In this document: in pieces, positions 7,203-15,300 of the stretch | Numbering within the stretch: the stretch's first letter is position 1 | Layout: each line of letters begins with the position of its first letter | Assembly: GCA_002428385.1 (NCBI GenBank) | Contig: DIWB01000034.1 | Coordinates: forward strand, 7,667 to 37,567 | DNA from: Bacteroidales bacterium UBA6117 | Lineage (GTDB): Bacteria; Bacteroidota; Bacteroidia; Bacteroidales; VadinHA17 | Reading direction: 5' to 3' | Length of the DNA: 29,901 bases | Program-made: the position numbers and the translations under genes | Notes under the pieces: generated by a model | The model's input: the letters and a program-made list of their open reading frames with translations, nothing else | What the model was told of the DNA's origin: nothing | Database searches by the model: none

Positions 7203-7805
7203 ATGTTTTCAGGAATAGTGGAAGAAGCGGCAACAGTCGTCAGTCTCGAAAAGGAGAAGGACAATCTGCATATTACGATGCTTTGCACATTCGCGGATGA
7301 GCTGAAGATAGACCAGAGCATATCCCACAACGGCGTCTGCCTTACCGTGGTGAAGAAGGACAAGGATACCTATACCGTTACGGCGATAAAGGAAACTCTT
7401 GAGAAATCGAATCTCGGGCTTCTGAAACCGGGCGACAAGGTAAACCTCGAGCGCAGCGCCAGACTCGATGGCCGGCTCGACGGACATATGGTCCAGGGGC
7501 ATGTCGACCAGACTGCTGTCTGCACCGATGTCACTGAAAGCGGCGGCAGCTGGTATTACACCTTCGGATACGAACCGGCACAGGATGATTACATCACGGT
7601 TGAAAAAGGATCAATCTCGGTTAACGGAGTAAGTCTCACTGTTGTCAACTCACAGCCAAAATCGTTCCAGGTGGCGATCATCCCGTTCACGTATGAGATG
7701 ACGAATTTTCACCAGATAAAGAAGGGAACGGTTGTTAATCTGGAGTTTGATATACTGGGAAAATATATTGCGAAGATAGTGAGGCAGGTGTTGGGAAAGG
7801 AGTAA
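7203..7805 (+). CDS. ribE: Riboflavin synthase, alpha subunit
   Basis: Dismutates two molecules of 6,7-dimethyl-8-ribityllumazine to riboflavin and a pyrimidinedione, the last step of riboflavin synthesis. The 200-residue protein is the usual length and has two lumazine-binding barrel repeats: residues 1 to about 97, starting with the diagnostic MFSGIVEE and containing ISHNGVCLTVV, and about 98 to 190 with GHVDQTA and the matching ISVNGVSLTVVNS. The duplicated NGVxLTVV motif is a clear sign of the internal repeat. It appears monocistronic; other rib genes are not in the window. A heptamer array begins five bases after its stop and fills the gap to the convergent yhbP-like gene. Confidence 0.97.
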   Translation: MFSGIVEEAATVVSLEKEKDNLHITMLCTFADELKIDQSISHNGVCLTVVKKDKDTYTVTAIKETLEKSNLGLLKPGDKVNLERSARLDGRLDGHMVQGHVDQTAVCTDVTESGGSWYYTFGYEPAQDDYITVEKGSISVNGVSLTVVNSQPKSFQVAIIPFTYEMTNFHQIKKGTVVNLEFDILGKYIAKIVRQVLGKE

Positions 7806-7809
7806 GAAA

Positions 7810-7879
7810 GCGGTACGCGGTACGCGGTAAGCGGTACGCGGTAAGCGGTACGCGGTAAGCGGTATTCGGTAATCGGTAA
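7810..7879 (+). repeat. Heptamer tandem array, GCGGTAM x10
   Basis: Ten contiguous heptamers from 7810 to 7879: GCGGTAC and GCGGTAA alternate in the middle, with GCGGTAT then two TCGGTAA at the right end. It fills almost the whole gap between the ribE stop (7805) and the stop of the opposing gene (7881). The junction with ribE (GTAAGAAA then the array) resembles that after the TraR/DksA-like gene (GTAAGAA then the array). Confidence 0.95.
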
Positions 7880-7880
7880 C

Positions 7881-8300
7881 CTATTTTTCCCACATCAGTT
7901 TTTTCCCAAACCCCAATCGATTATCCGTCATCTTTATATAAATTAGCTGCACTACCCAAAGGTGCGTGTCCATCAGCATGGCGACGGGGAATCGCCTGAG
8001 GTAGGCGTTGCGTGCTGTTGCGGCAAGGTCGCCTTCGGGTTCGGTAACTATTCCACGGAACTGGATTCCGCGGATCATTCCGATTATCCTGGTCTCGAGA
8101 ACAACCGATCCGGCAACAATATTATTAACCAGGAACTCCTTCCCGTGACGGGTTTCAGTACCGGTTGTGAAGACCAGCGAATTCTCTTCCTCAAGCCAGA
8201 CGTAAAAGCAGTTCGCACACCAGGCTCCGTCATCGGTGGAGGTGGCGATTGTAAGGACGTGATGCTTCCTGAAGAACTTCTTTATCCTTTCATCAATCAT
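7881..8300 (-). CDS. YhbP/UPF0306-like protein of the pyridoxamine-phosphate-oxidase (FMN-binding split barrel) fold
   Basis: The 139-residue product resembles E. coli YhbP: WCANCFYVWLEEENSLVF, then TRHGKEFLVNN, and IRGIQFRGIV correspond to the family's WCANAFY, TRH and IRGVQFKGE blocks. The fold is that of small FMN-binding split-barrel proteins; no enzymatic activity is established for the family, and FMN binding here is an inference. The chosen ATG at 8300 gives MIDERIKKFF and overlaps the end of ubiX by 8 bp; the longer TTG start at 8339 would overlap ubiX by 47 bp and is less likely. Coupling to ubiX, a flavin-modifying enzyme, suggests a flavin-linked job. Confidence 0.8.
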   Translation of the reverse strand: MIDERIKKFFRKHHVLTIATSTDDGAWCANCFYVWLEEENSLVFTTGTETRHGKEFLVNNIVAGSVVLETRIIGMIRGIQFRGIVTEPEGDLAATARNAYLRRFPVAMLMDTHLWVVQLIYIKMTDNRLGFGKKLMWEK

Positions 8301-8868
8301 CTTCCATCCAGTGATATGAATCGCCTTCGAAGCCGGCAAGCGTTATTACACGGTCAACAACGGTCATTACCAGGTCGTCAATCGCTTTGGGTTTACTGTA
8401 AAAAGACGGTGTTGCAGGACAGATTACCGCCCCGGCAAGGGTGAGGGTCTCCATATTCCTGATGTGGATAAGGTTATAGGGAGTTTCCCGGGGAACAATT
8501 ATCAGCCGGCGGCGTTCCTTGAGCATCACGTCAGCCGCCCTGCAGATCAGATCGTCGGAGACGCCGTTGGCGATGCGTCCGAGAGTTCCCATCGATGACG
8601 GGCATATAATCATAGTATCGAAGGTCGATGATCCTGATGCGAACGGGGCCAGAAAATTTTCATTCTCATAAATCTTCGCAGGAGGAACCGGCTCAAACCG
8701 GCCGCCGATCTCAGCTTCCCAGATCTCCCGGGCAGTCTCCGAAAACACCACGGCGATCTCAGCCGGTGCAGGTTTCAGGGCGCTCAGTGAGGCTATAAGC
8801 TTCTGAGCATAAACCGACCCGCTGGCACCGGCAACCGCTACTATTATCTTGCGTTTTGAATCAGTCAT
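8293..8868 (-). CDS. ubiX: Flavin prenyltransferase UbiX
   Basis: Attaches a dimethylallyl group to FMN to make prenylated FMN, the cofactor of UbiD-type decarboxylases. The 191-residue length is normal. Landmarks are VAVAGASGSVYAQKL near the N terminus (phosphate-binding loop), CPSSMGTLGRIANGVSDDLICRAADV in the middle, the ERRRLIIVPRETP block, and the late FYSKPKAIDDLVMTVVDRVI helix. It starts on ATG at 8868. It is first in a two-gene unit with the yhbP-like gene, which overlaps its end by 8 bp. No ubiD-like decarboxylase is in the window, so the user of the cofactor is elsewhere. Confidence 0.95.
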   Translation of the reverse strand: MTDSKRKIIVAVAGASGSVYAQKLIASLSALKPAPAEIAVVFSETAREIWEAEIGGRFEPVPPAKIYENENFLAPFASGSSTFDTMIICPSSMGTLGRIANGVSDDLICRAADVMLKERRRLIIVPRETPYNLIHIRNMETLTLAGAVICPATPSFYSKPKAIDDLVMTVVDRVITLAGFEGDSYHWMEDD

Positions 8869-8890
8869 ATATTATATAACAATCCCGGAT

Positions 8891-8898
8891 CAAAATTA
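8891..8898 (-). promoter_or_regulatory. -7 box for ubiX
   Basis: The minus strand reads TAATTTTG, a match to TAnnTTTG, giving a leader of about 20 nt to the ATG at 8868. No TTG -33 box at the expected distance. Confidence 0.4.
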
Positions 8899-8991
8899 GC
8901 ATTATACTGACAGATGAAGCTGCCGGCTGCCGGCTTTTCGATGGCAGGCTGGAGATTTTTCACTAATTTTAGGTGTTCCAATATAATATCA

Positions 8992-9681
8992 ATGAAGAAA
9001 CTTGTAATACTCACCGGAGCCGGGATGAGCGCTGAGAGCGGGATTAAAACCTTCCGTGACTCCGGAGGTCTGTGGGAAGAGCACCGGGTTGAAGATGTGG
9101 CTTCACCGATGGGTTGGGCACTGAACAGGAAACTGGTGCTGAAATTCTACAATGACCGGCGGAGACAGCTGGCCGTGTGTGAGCCGAATGCAGGGCATAT
9201 GGGTCTGGCCGCACTCGAAAAGTATTTCGATGTGCATATTATTACCCAGAACATCGATAATCTTCATGAAAGGGCAGGAAGCTCAAGGGTGATCCATCTG
9301 CATGGTGAACTGACGAAAGCCAGAAGCTCGAAAGATCCCGGACTGATCTACGATATCGGGTATAATGACATCAAAGAGGGAGACAAATGTGACCTGGGCA
9401 GTCAGCTCCGACCTCATATCGTGTGGTTTGGCGAGGCAGTGCCGATGATTGAGGAAGCTGTCAGGATCACTTCCGAAGCAGATATTTTTGCGGTTATCGG
9501 GACCTCGCTGAATGTTTATCCGGCAGCCGGACTGATAGAATACGTTCCCGACGGAGCCTTAATCTGGCTGATCGACCCAAATGATGTTCCGGTACCGGGA
9601 GACCGCAAGGTTGATGTGATCAAGGAGCCGGCCGGAAGAGGAGTTGAAGTTTTTGCCGGTAAATTGATGTACCTGAAATGA
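8992..9681 (+). CDS. cobB: Class III sirtuin, NAD-dependent protein deacylase (CobB/SIRT5-like)
   Basis: Removes acyl groups, probably succinyl/malonyl as well as acetyl, from lysines using NAD. The 229-residue product has the NAD-binding GAGMSAESGIKTFRD (residues 9-23), TQNIDNLHERAG (85-96), catalytic His104 in HLHGEL, and the late GTSLNVYPAAG. Tyr53 and Arg56 in FYNDRR are the pair that marks class III desuccinylases. The CxxC pairs that bind zinc in most sirtuins are missing: only one cysteine (Cys133) is in that module. The frame could start at 8914, but similarity begins at the ATG at 8992, which is used. Its stop overlaps the start of the GIY-YIG gene by ATGA. Confidence 0.92.
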   Translation: MKKLVILTGAGMSAESGIKTFRDSGGLWEEHRVEDVASPMGWALNRKLVLKFYNDRRRQLAVCEPNAGHMGLAALEKYFDVHIITQNIDNLHERAGSSRVIHLHGELTKARSSKDPGLIYDIGYNDIKEGDKCDLGSQLRPHIVWFGEAVPMIEEAVRITSEADIFAVIGTSLNVYPAAGLIEYVPDGALIWLIDPNDVPVPGDRKVDVIKEPAGRGVEVFAGKLMYLK

Positions 9682-9965
9682 AAAAGGGGGCAGTCTACAT
9701 TATGACCAGTCAGAAAAACACGGTACTGTATACCGGTGTGACGAGCGACTTGAAGGACAGGGTCAGGAAACATAAGGACAAAACGTACAAGACCAGCTTT
9801 TCTGCAAGGTATAACGTGTGCAAGCTTGTTTATTATGAATGGTATGACACGATTGGGGAGGCGATTAAAAAGGAGAAACTGATTAAGGGGGGTAACCGGA
9901 AGAAAAAGATTGAGCTGGTCAATGGGATGAATCCGGGGTGGAGGGATTTGGGGGACGATTTGTAA
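9678..9965 (+). CDS. Small GIY-YIG domain protein (YhbQ/UPF0213-like)
   Basis: A single-domain, very basic 95-residue protein of the GIY-YIG nuclease superfamily. The GIY and YIG motifs appear as VYI (6-8) and YTG (18-20), followed by the conserved Arg28 in LKDRVRKHK and a Glu66 in EAIKKEKLIK, the expected metal-binding position, so a catalytic centre is plausible. No extra DNA-binding domain is attached. It starts inside the sirtuin stop (ATGA), implying translational coupling, and ends nine bases before the first unit of a palindromic repeat cluster. Similar small proteins are common in Bacteroidota and their role is not established; nuclease activity is inferred. Confidence 0.87.
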   Translation: MKKGAVYIMTSQKNTVLYTGVTSDLKDRVRKHKDKTYKTSFSARYNVCKLVYYEWYDTIGEAIKKEKLIKGGNRKKKIELVNGMNPGWRDLGDDL

Positions 9966-9973
9966 TGGTTCAC

Positions 9974-10030
9974 CGGATTGCTTCGGCGTCAGGCTTCGGC
10001 GTAAGGCCGAAGCCTGACGCCTCGCAATGA
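9974..10030 (-). repeat. REP-like palindromic unit 1, inverted orientation, long stem
   Basis: On the minus strand the unit starts GTCATTGCGAG and ends CGAAGCAATCC, like units 2-5. Its core is a perfect 15-bp stem (9986-10000 with 10006-10020) and a 5-nt loop. It begins nine bases after the GIY-YIG stop and faces the other four units. Confidence 0.93.
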
Positions 10031-10055
10031 CACTGCACCCCATCCACCTTTACCT

Positions 10056-10258
10056 CGTCATTGCGAGCCCGGCTCCGCCGGGCGAAGCAACCAACCTGTC
10101 CACCGTCATTGCGAGACCGCCGCAGGCGGGCGAAGCAACCAACCTGACCACCGTCATTGCGAGACCGGCTCCGCCGGGCGAAGCAACCCCGTCCCCCACC
10201 ACAAACACTCAACCTGTCCACCGTCATTGCGAGACCGCCGCAGGCGGGCGAAGCAATC
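10056..10258 (+). repeat. REP-like palindromic array, units 2-5, with 48-bp period
   Basis: Four 37-bp units at 10056-10092, 10104-10140, 10152-10188 and 10222-10258, each starting CGTCATTGCGAG and ending GCGAAGCAAYC. The first three are exactly 48 bp apart with 11-bp spacers AACCTGWCCAC; the last spacer is 33 bp but ends in the same 11 bp. The cores alternate: CCGGC-TCC-GCCGG in units 2 and 4, CCGCC-GCA-GGCGG in units 3 and 5, both palindromic. An open frame crosses the array on each strand but is repeat translation, not a gene. With unit 1 this fills the 358-bp gap before dnaG. Confidence 0.95.
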
Positions 10259-10311
10259 TTTTCAATCAACACAAAACATCAAAAACAATACCATTTCCCC
10301 CATATTCATGA

Positions 10312-10319
10312 TATCTTTG
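10312..10319 (+). promoter_or_regulatory. -7 box for dnaG, only 4 nt from the start codon
   Basis: TATCTTTG matches TAnnTTTG. With the usual initiation a few bases downstream, the transcript would start at or next to the ATG at 10324, suggesting a leaderless or nearly leaderless mRNA. No TTG -33 box at the expected distance. Confidence 0.5.
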
Positions 10320-10323
10320 CTCC

Positions 10324-12270
10324 ATGATCGACCGCCAGACCATAGACAAGATCCTCGACGCCGCAGATATCGTGGAAGTCATCCAGGAATTTGTGCCCCT
10401 CAGGAAACGGGGGGTCAACTATCTTGGCCTGTGCCCGTTCCATAATGAAAAAACACCCTCGTTCACCGTTTCGCCGTCGAAGGAGATCTTCAAGTGCTTC
10501 GGATGCGGGAAGGTAGGCAACGCGGTGAACTTCATCATGGAACATGAACATCTCAACTGGCCTGAAGCCCTTAAGTACCTTGCAAAAAAATACCACATCG
10601 AGGTTGTCGAGAAGGAAAGGACACAGGAGGAAGTAGAAAAGGAAAATGAACGCGAAAGCCTGCTGGTGATAACAGCCTATGCATCACGACTTTTCACTGA
10701 AAACCTGTATACTACCAATGAGGGTATATCAGTCGGCCTGGCATATTTCAAGGAAAGAGGCTTCAGGCAGGACACCCTTAAGAAATTCGAAGTCGGATAC
10801 AGCTTTGAGCAGCGCGACTCCTTTTCAAAAAAGGCTATAGAGAACGGATTCAAAACCGAGCTGCTTGTAAAGACCGGGCTGACGATCCAGCATGAGGAGC
10901 GGATCTTTGACCGGTTCAGCGGACGGGTTATGTTCCCTATCCATTCACTGTCGGGACAGGTGCTCGGATTCGGGGGAAGGATACTGAAAGCTGATCCGAA
11001 GAGCGCCAAGTATCTCAACTCGCCCGAATCGGAGATTTACCACAAGAGCCGGATCGTATACGGGATCTTCCAGGCCAGGAAGGCAATATCGCGCGAAGAC
11101 AAATGTTACATGGTCGAAGGCTACACCGACGTGATGTCGATGCATGAGGCCGGCATAGAAAACGTTGTGGCTTCCTCGGGAACTTCGCTTACCCAGGAAC
11201 AGATAAGGCTCATTAAACGGTTCACCCCGAACATGACGATCCTGTACGACGGCGACCCGGCAGGGATCAAAGCCTCGCTCAGAGGGATAGACCTTGTGCT
11301 CGAAGAAGGGATGAATGTCAAAATCGTGCTCCTGCCCGACGGAGAAGATCCCGATTCATACTCCAAGAAACTCAGCAATGAGGAGTTCTCAAAATATCTG
11401 AAGGAAAAAGAAACCGATTTCATAAGGTTCAAGACACAGCTCCTGCTGGCCGAATCGAACAACGATCCGACACAGAAGGCCAATCTGATCAGGGATATAG
11501 TAAAGTCGATAGCCGTCATCCCCGAAGGAATCACGCGCACAGTATATATTAAGGAGTGCAGTGTGGTCATGGAGGTATCAGAAGAAATCCTTTACCACGA
11601 AGTCAACAAGCTGAGGCAGCAGAAAACGTTTCAGGAGAGAAACAGATACCCGGGGCTGGAGGACCTTCCCGTCCCGCCGGTACAGGCGGTCAAACCTGTT
11701 ATTTACAAGACCGTTTCATTTTACTCCGAGAGGGAAGTCATCCGACTTCTTCTGAAATACGGGAGCAGTGAGTTCGAGCGCATTGTCAACAAGGAGGATG
11801 GCAAGGAAGATATCATTACAGTCTCAGATTACGTTGTAAAAGAGATCACTTCCGACGATCTTTCCTTCGATGACAAGACCTGTGCAAAGATCTTTGCCGA
11901 CTTCAGGTTCTATTCCGGACAGGGCCTGATCCCGGGCGACAAGCATTTCGTAAAGCATGAGGATCCCGACATATCGAGGTTTTCGGCCGATGTGCTGTCG
12001 GAGTCGCATGAGCTGAGCCGGATATGGAAAGACAAGCAGACCTACGTCGAGACGGAGGACATGAAGCTCCGGGATGTGGTGCCCGATGCCGTGCTTAAGT
12101 TCAAGAGCGATAAAATCATTGCCGCCCGGAAAGAGATAATGACGCAGCTCGAGGAAGCCGTAAAGGAAGGAGATCAGGAAAAAGTGCTGAAGCTTCAGCA
12201 TCGGTTTAACAACCTCAGCACCGCTCTGGGAATGATTTCCCGGCAGCTCGGAAACAGAATACTGTTATAA
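10324..12270 (+). CDS. dnaG: DNA primase
   Basis: Synthesises RNA primers at the replication fork. The 648-residue protein is normal length. It starts with a CHC2 zinc finger (Cys37, His40, Cys58, Cys61), followed by the RNA polymerase core (about 125-320) with the LNSPESEIYHKSR block and a TOPRIM centre: Glu265 in VEGYTD and the acidic DGD at 309-311. The C-terminal region (about 450-648) is the less conserved helicase-binding part; its last helices include QHRFNNLSTALGMISRQLG. It stands alone; the usual rpsU-dnaG-rpoD neighbours are not here. A GTG or earlier start is unlikely because the promoter box lies immediately upstream of this ATG. Confidence 0.97.
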   Translation: MIDRQTIDKILDAADIVEVIQEFVPLRKRGVNYLGLCPFHNEKTPSFTVSPSKEIFKCFGCGKVGNAVNFIMEHEHLNWPEALKYLAKKYHIEVVEKERTQEEVEKENERESLLVITAYASRLFTENLYTTNEGISVGLAYFKERGFRQDTLKKFEVGYSFEQRDSFSKKAIENGFKTELLVKTGLTIQHEERIFDRFSGRVMFPIHSLSGQVLGFGGRILKADPKSAKYLNSPESEIYHKSRIVYGIFQARKAISREDKCYMVEGYTDVMSMHEAGIENVVASSGTSLTQEQIRLIKRFTPNMTILYDGDPAGIKASLRGIDLVLEEGMNVKIVLLPDGEDPDSYSKKLSNEEFSKYLKEKETDFIRFKTQLLLAESNNDPTQKANLIRDIVKSIAVIPEGITRTVYIKECSVVMEVSEEILYHEVNKLRQQKTFQERNRYPGLEDLPVPPVQAVKPVIYKTVSFYSEREVIRLLLKYGSSEFERIVNKEDGKEDIITVSDYVVKEITSDDLSFDDKTCAKIFADFRFYSGQGLIPGDKHFVKHEDPDISRFSADVLSESHELSRIWKDKQTYVETEDMKLRDVVPDAVLKFKSDKIIAARKEIMTQLEEAVKEGDQEKVLKLQHRFNNLSTALGMISRQLGNRILL

Positions 12271-12345
12271 GCTCTTAAAAAACATTCCTTCATGGGTTGA
12301 AAATTTCGTAATTTTAATCCCATGTAAAATCTCAATACAATCCTT

Positions 12346-15300
12346 ATGAAGTCACTTCGCCTTTTTATTCCGGTTCTGATAACCATTTTGTTCATCTCAT
12401 GCGGCAGGACGGAAAAGACGCCTGTGAAGCTTTTGCTGAAAAGGCCAAAGGATATTTCCGAAGTCGCGGTTCCTATCGACAAGGGGTTCAGTGATTACAT
12501 TGCCGGTTACACCTCGGGAATTGTGTCAGTCAATTCACCGGTGGAGATCCGGTTCACACCGGAATTCGCCGCACAGATAAACCGGAAAAACGCGACAGGA
12601 CTGTTCATGTTTGAACCGGTCATCAGGGGAAATGCGGAATGGACCGATGAGCTGACCCTGGTGTTCAGGCCTGCTAAACCGCTCGATCCGGGAACATTAT
12701 ATTCAGGAAGGCTTAACCTCGAGCGTCTGGCGCCTGTAAAGGACAATCTCAAGACTTTCCCGATCTGGATCCAGACCATCAGGAAAGATTTCATTGTTAC
12801 CACGGGAATCCTCGAGAGCACGGATGAAGGCGATAAATATACACTTCACGGACAGGTAACCGCTTCCGACTATATCGTTTCACAGGAGGTAGAATCGTAT
12901 CTCCAGGCGAAAATCGGGAGAAAAAAGATGCCGTTAGTGTGGGATCACTCCGACATGCTGGTCCACAGGTTTACTGTAACCGGCATAATAAGGACTGAAA
13001 GCCCTCAGAAGCTGGAACTGTCGTGGGACGGATCCCAGGCGAAGGTAAGGCAGAAAGGCAATGCCTTTGTGTTAATTCCGGCAACCGGCGACTTCAGGGT
13101 TACTGACATTATTGCAGCGCAGGGAGGAAGCAGGAGCATCGACATTGTGTTCTCCGATCCGGTTGATGCATCGCAGGAAACCGAAGGCATAATCTGGCTC
13201 TCCCCTGCCACAGAAATGTCGGTGAGCATCAACTCGAATGTAGTAAGCATATTCCCGGTGTCGTTGCCTGAAGGCCCGTTTGAACTTAATGTTGAAACAT
13301 CGCTCAGGAACAAAAAAGGAGCTTCCCTCTCCTCTCCTTTCCAGAAACAAATTGACCTGTCGCCCGTGATGCCGTCTATCGAACTTACTGGCAATGGCGT
13401 CATTGTGCCGGCATCGAAAGAGCTGATCTTCCCGTTCAAGGCGGCGAATCTGAAGGCAGTCGACCTGAAGATCATAAAAATATTTGACAACAATCTGCCC
13501 TGGTTCCTTCAGGAGAATGATATTAACACCGGCTATTCGGTGAAGAGATTCGGCCGGCCGGTTTATTCAGGAAAGGTCGATCTGGTGAATCCTTCGGGCA
13601 GCGGTTCCTCAGGATGGAACCTTTATACAGTTGATCTTTCTGAGTATATCGACATAGAACCAGGGATCCTTTACAGGGTGGAATTGTCGATGAGACCATC
13701 CTATTCGCTTTATCCCTGCTCCGATGCCTCGGAAACGGAGCAGTTTGAAGAGATGCTTAAGATGACGGAAGAGACGGGCCGGTCGTCATGGGACGATCCC
13801 GACAACTTCTATTCCGACAGCGACGATTACATCTGGTACTCGTTCGGGTTCAACTGGCGCGACAGGGACAATCCATGCAAGGCGGCCTATTTCAATCCCG
13901 ACAGGAAGATCAAAAGAAACATACTTGCATCAAATTTCGGGATCATTGCAAAAAAAGGATCGGGCAATGACCTGAACATCATTGTAAGCGATCTGCTCAC
14001 TGCCCTGCCTCTGAGCGAGGTTGATATCACAGTCTATGACATGCAGATCCGGAAGATTGCCTCGGGCATCACCGGCAAGGACGGTTCAGTGAAACTCAAC
14101 TGCGAAAGGAATCCCTTCCTGGTGATTGCCGGTAAGGACCGCGACCGCAATTACCTTAAGATAACCGACGGTTCGGCGCTGTCGATGAGCTCCTTCGATG
14201 TTTCAGGGGTTACTCCCGAAAAAGGCATCAAGGCTTTCATATTTGGTGAAAGGGATGTCTGGCGGCCGGGCGATTCAATATTCCTGTCAGTATTCATGAG
14301 GGATATGAACAAGAGCCTTCCTCCCGATCATCCCGTCCGTTTCGAGCTTACCAACCCGCTTTCGCAGAAAGTGGATCATCAGGTCGTGGTGCCGGGCGGA
14401 AGGAATCTTCTTACCTTCCGGACGGCTACCTCTGCCGATGCCGTCACCGGCGATTACACGGCAAGGTTCAGCATTGGAGGCGCAAGGTTCACAAAGAGAG
14501 TAAGGGTTGAGACCATCAAGCCGAACAGGCTCCGTATCGATCTGGATTTCCCGGGTGAGATGCTGGGAGCAACAGGCAGCTCAACCAGAGGGACCCTGAA
14601 GGTCAAATGGCTCAACGGCGCCACGGCAGGCAACCTCCTTTCGTCGGTGGAATATATGCTGAAGCCGGCCAGGACCACTTTCCAGTCATTCCCTCAATAC
14701 AATTTCGATGACCCCTCGATACTGTTTTATTCCGAAACTGCCAGCATGTTTGAAGGCTCGGTTGATGAGAGCGGAAACGCCTCTGTGATATTCAATCCGG
14801 GTGATGAAATACGCGCACCTGGTATGATGAATGCCGTTTTCACCGCAAAGGTTGCCGAGAAAGGCGGAGACGAAAGCATTACCCAGGCTGTTTACAAATA
14901 TGCTCCTTACAAGATATTCGCAGGGATCGAACTTCCGGACCTCAGGGGAAACGACAGGATGCTTTTTACGGACAGGGAAAACAAGGTGAACATCGTAACT
15001 GTCGATCCGAAAGGCAATCCGGTGAACACCGAAACGGAGATCAATATTTACAGGATATCCTACAGCTGGTGGTGGGAATCGGACCAGGAGGACCTGGCAT
15101 CATACATCTCAAACAATATTTACAAGCCAGTCATCAGCTCGAAGGTCGTCACCAGCGGGGGTAAAGGATCCTTCAATTTCAAGATCCCCCGGAATGACTG
15201 GGGAAGGTATCTTATAAGGGTTTCGATACCGGGAGGACATGCGACGGGCAGAATCGTCCTTATCGACTGGCCGTGGGAATACGGAATGAAGGGGAACGCC

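Noticed and set aside
10056..10258. CRISPR-like array
   Set aside because: The units are regularly spaced, but the 'spacers' are only 11 bp and nearly identical, the units are strong palindromes with varying cores, and no cas gene is near.
9970..10311. Open frames on both strands across the palindrome array
   Set aside because: They translate the repeat units themselves (recurring IARPPQAGEATN-like and RNDGGQVGCFARR-like peptides), so they are repeat artefacts.
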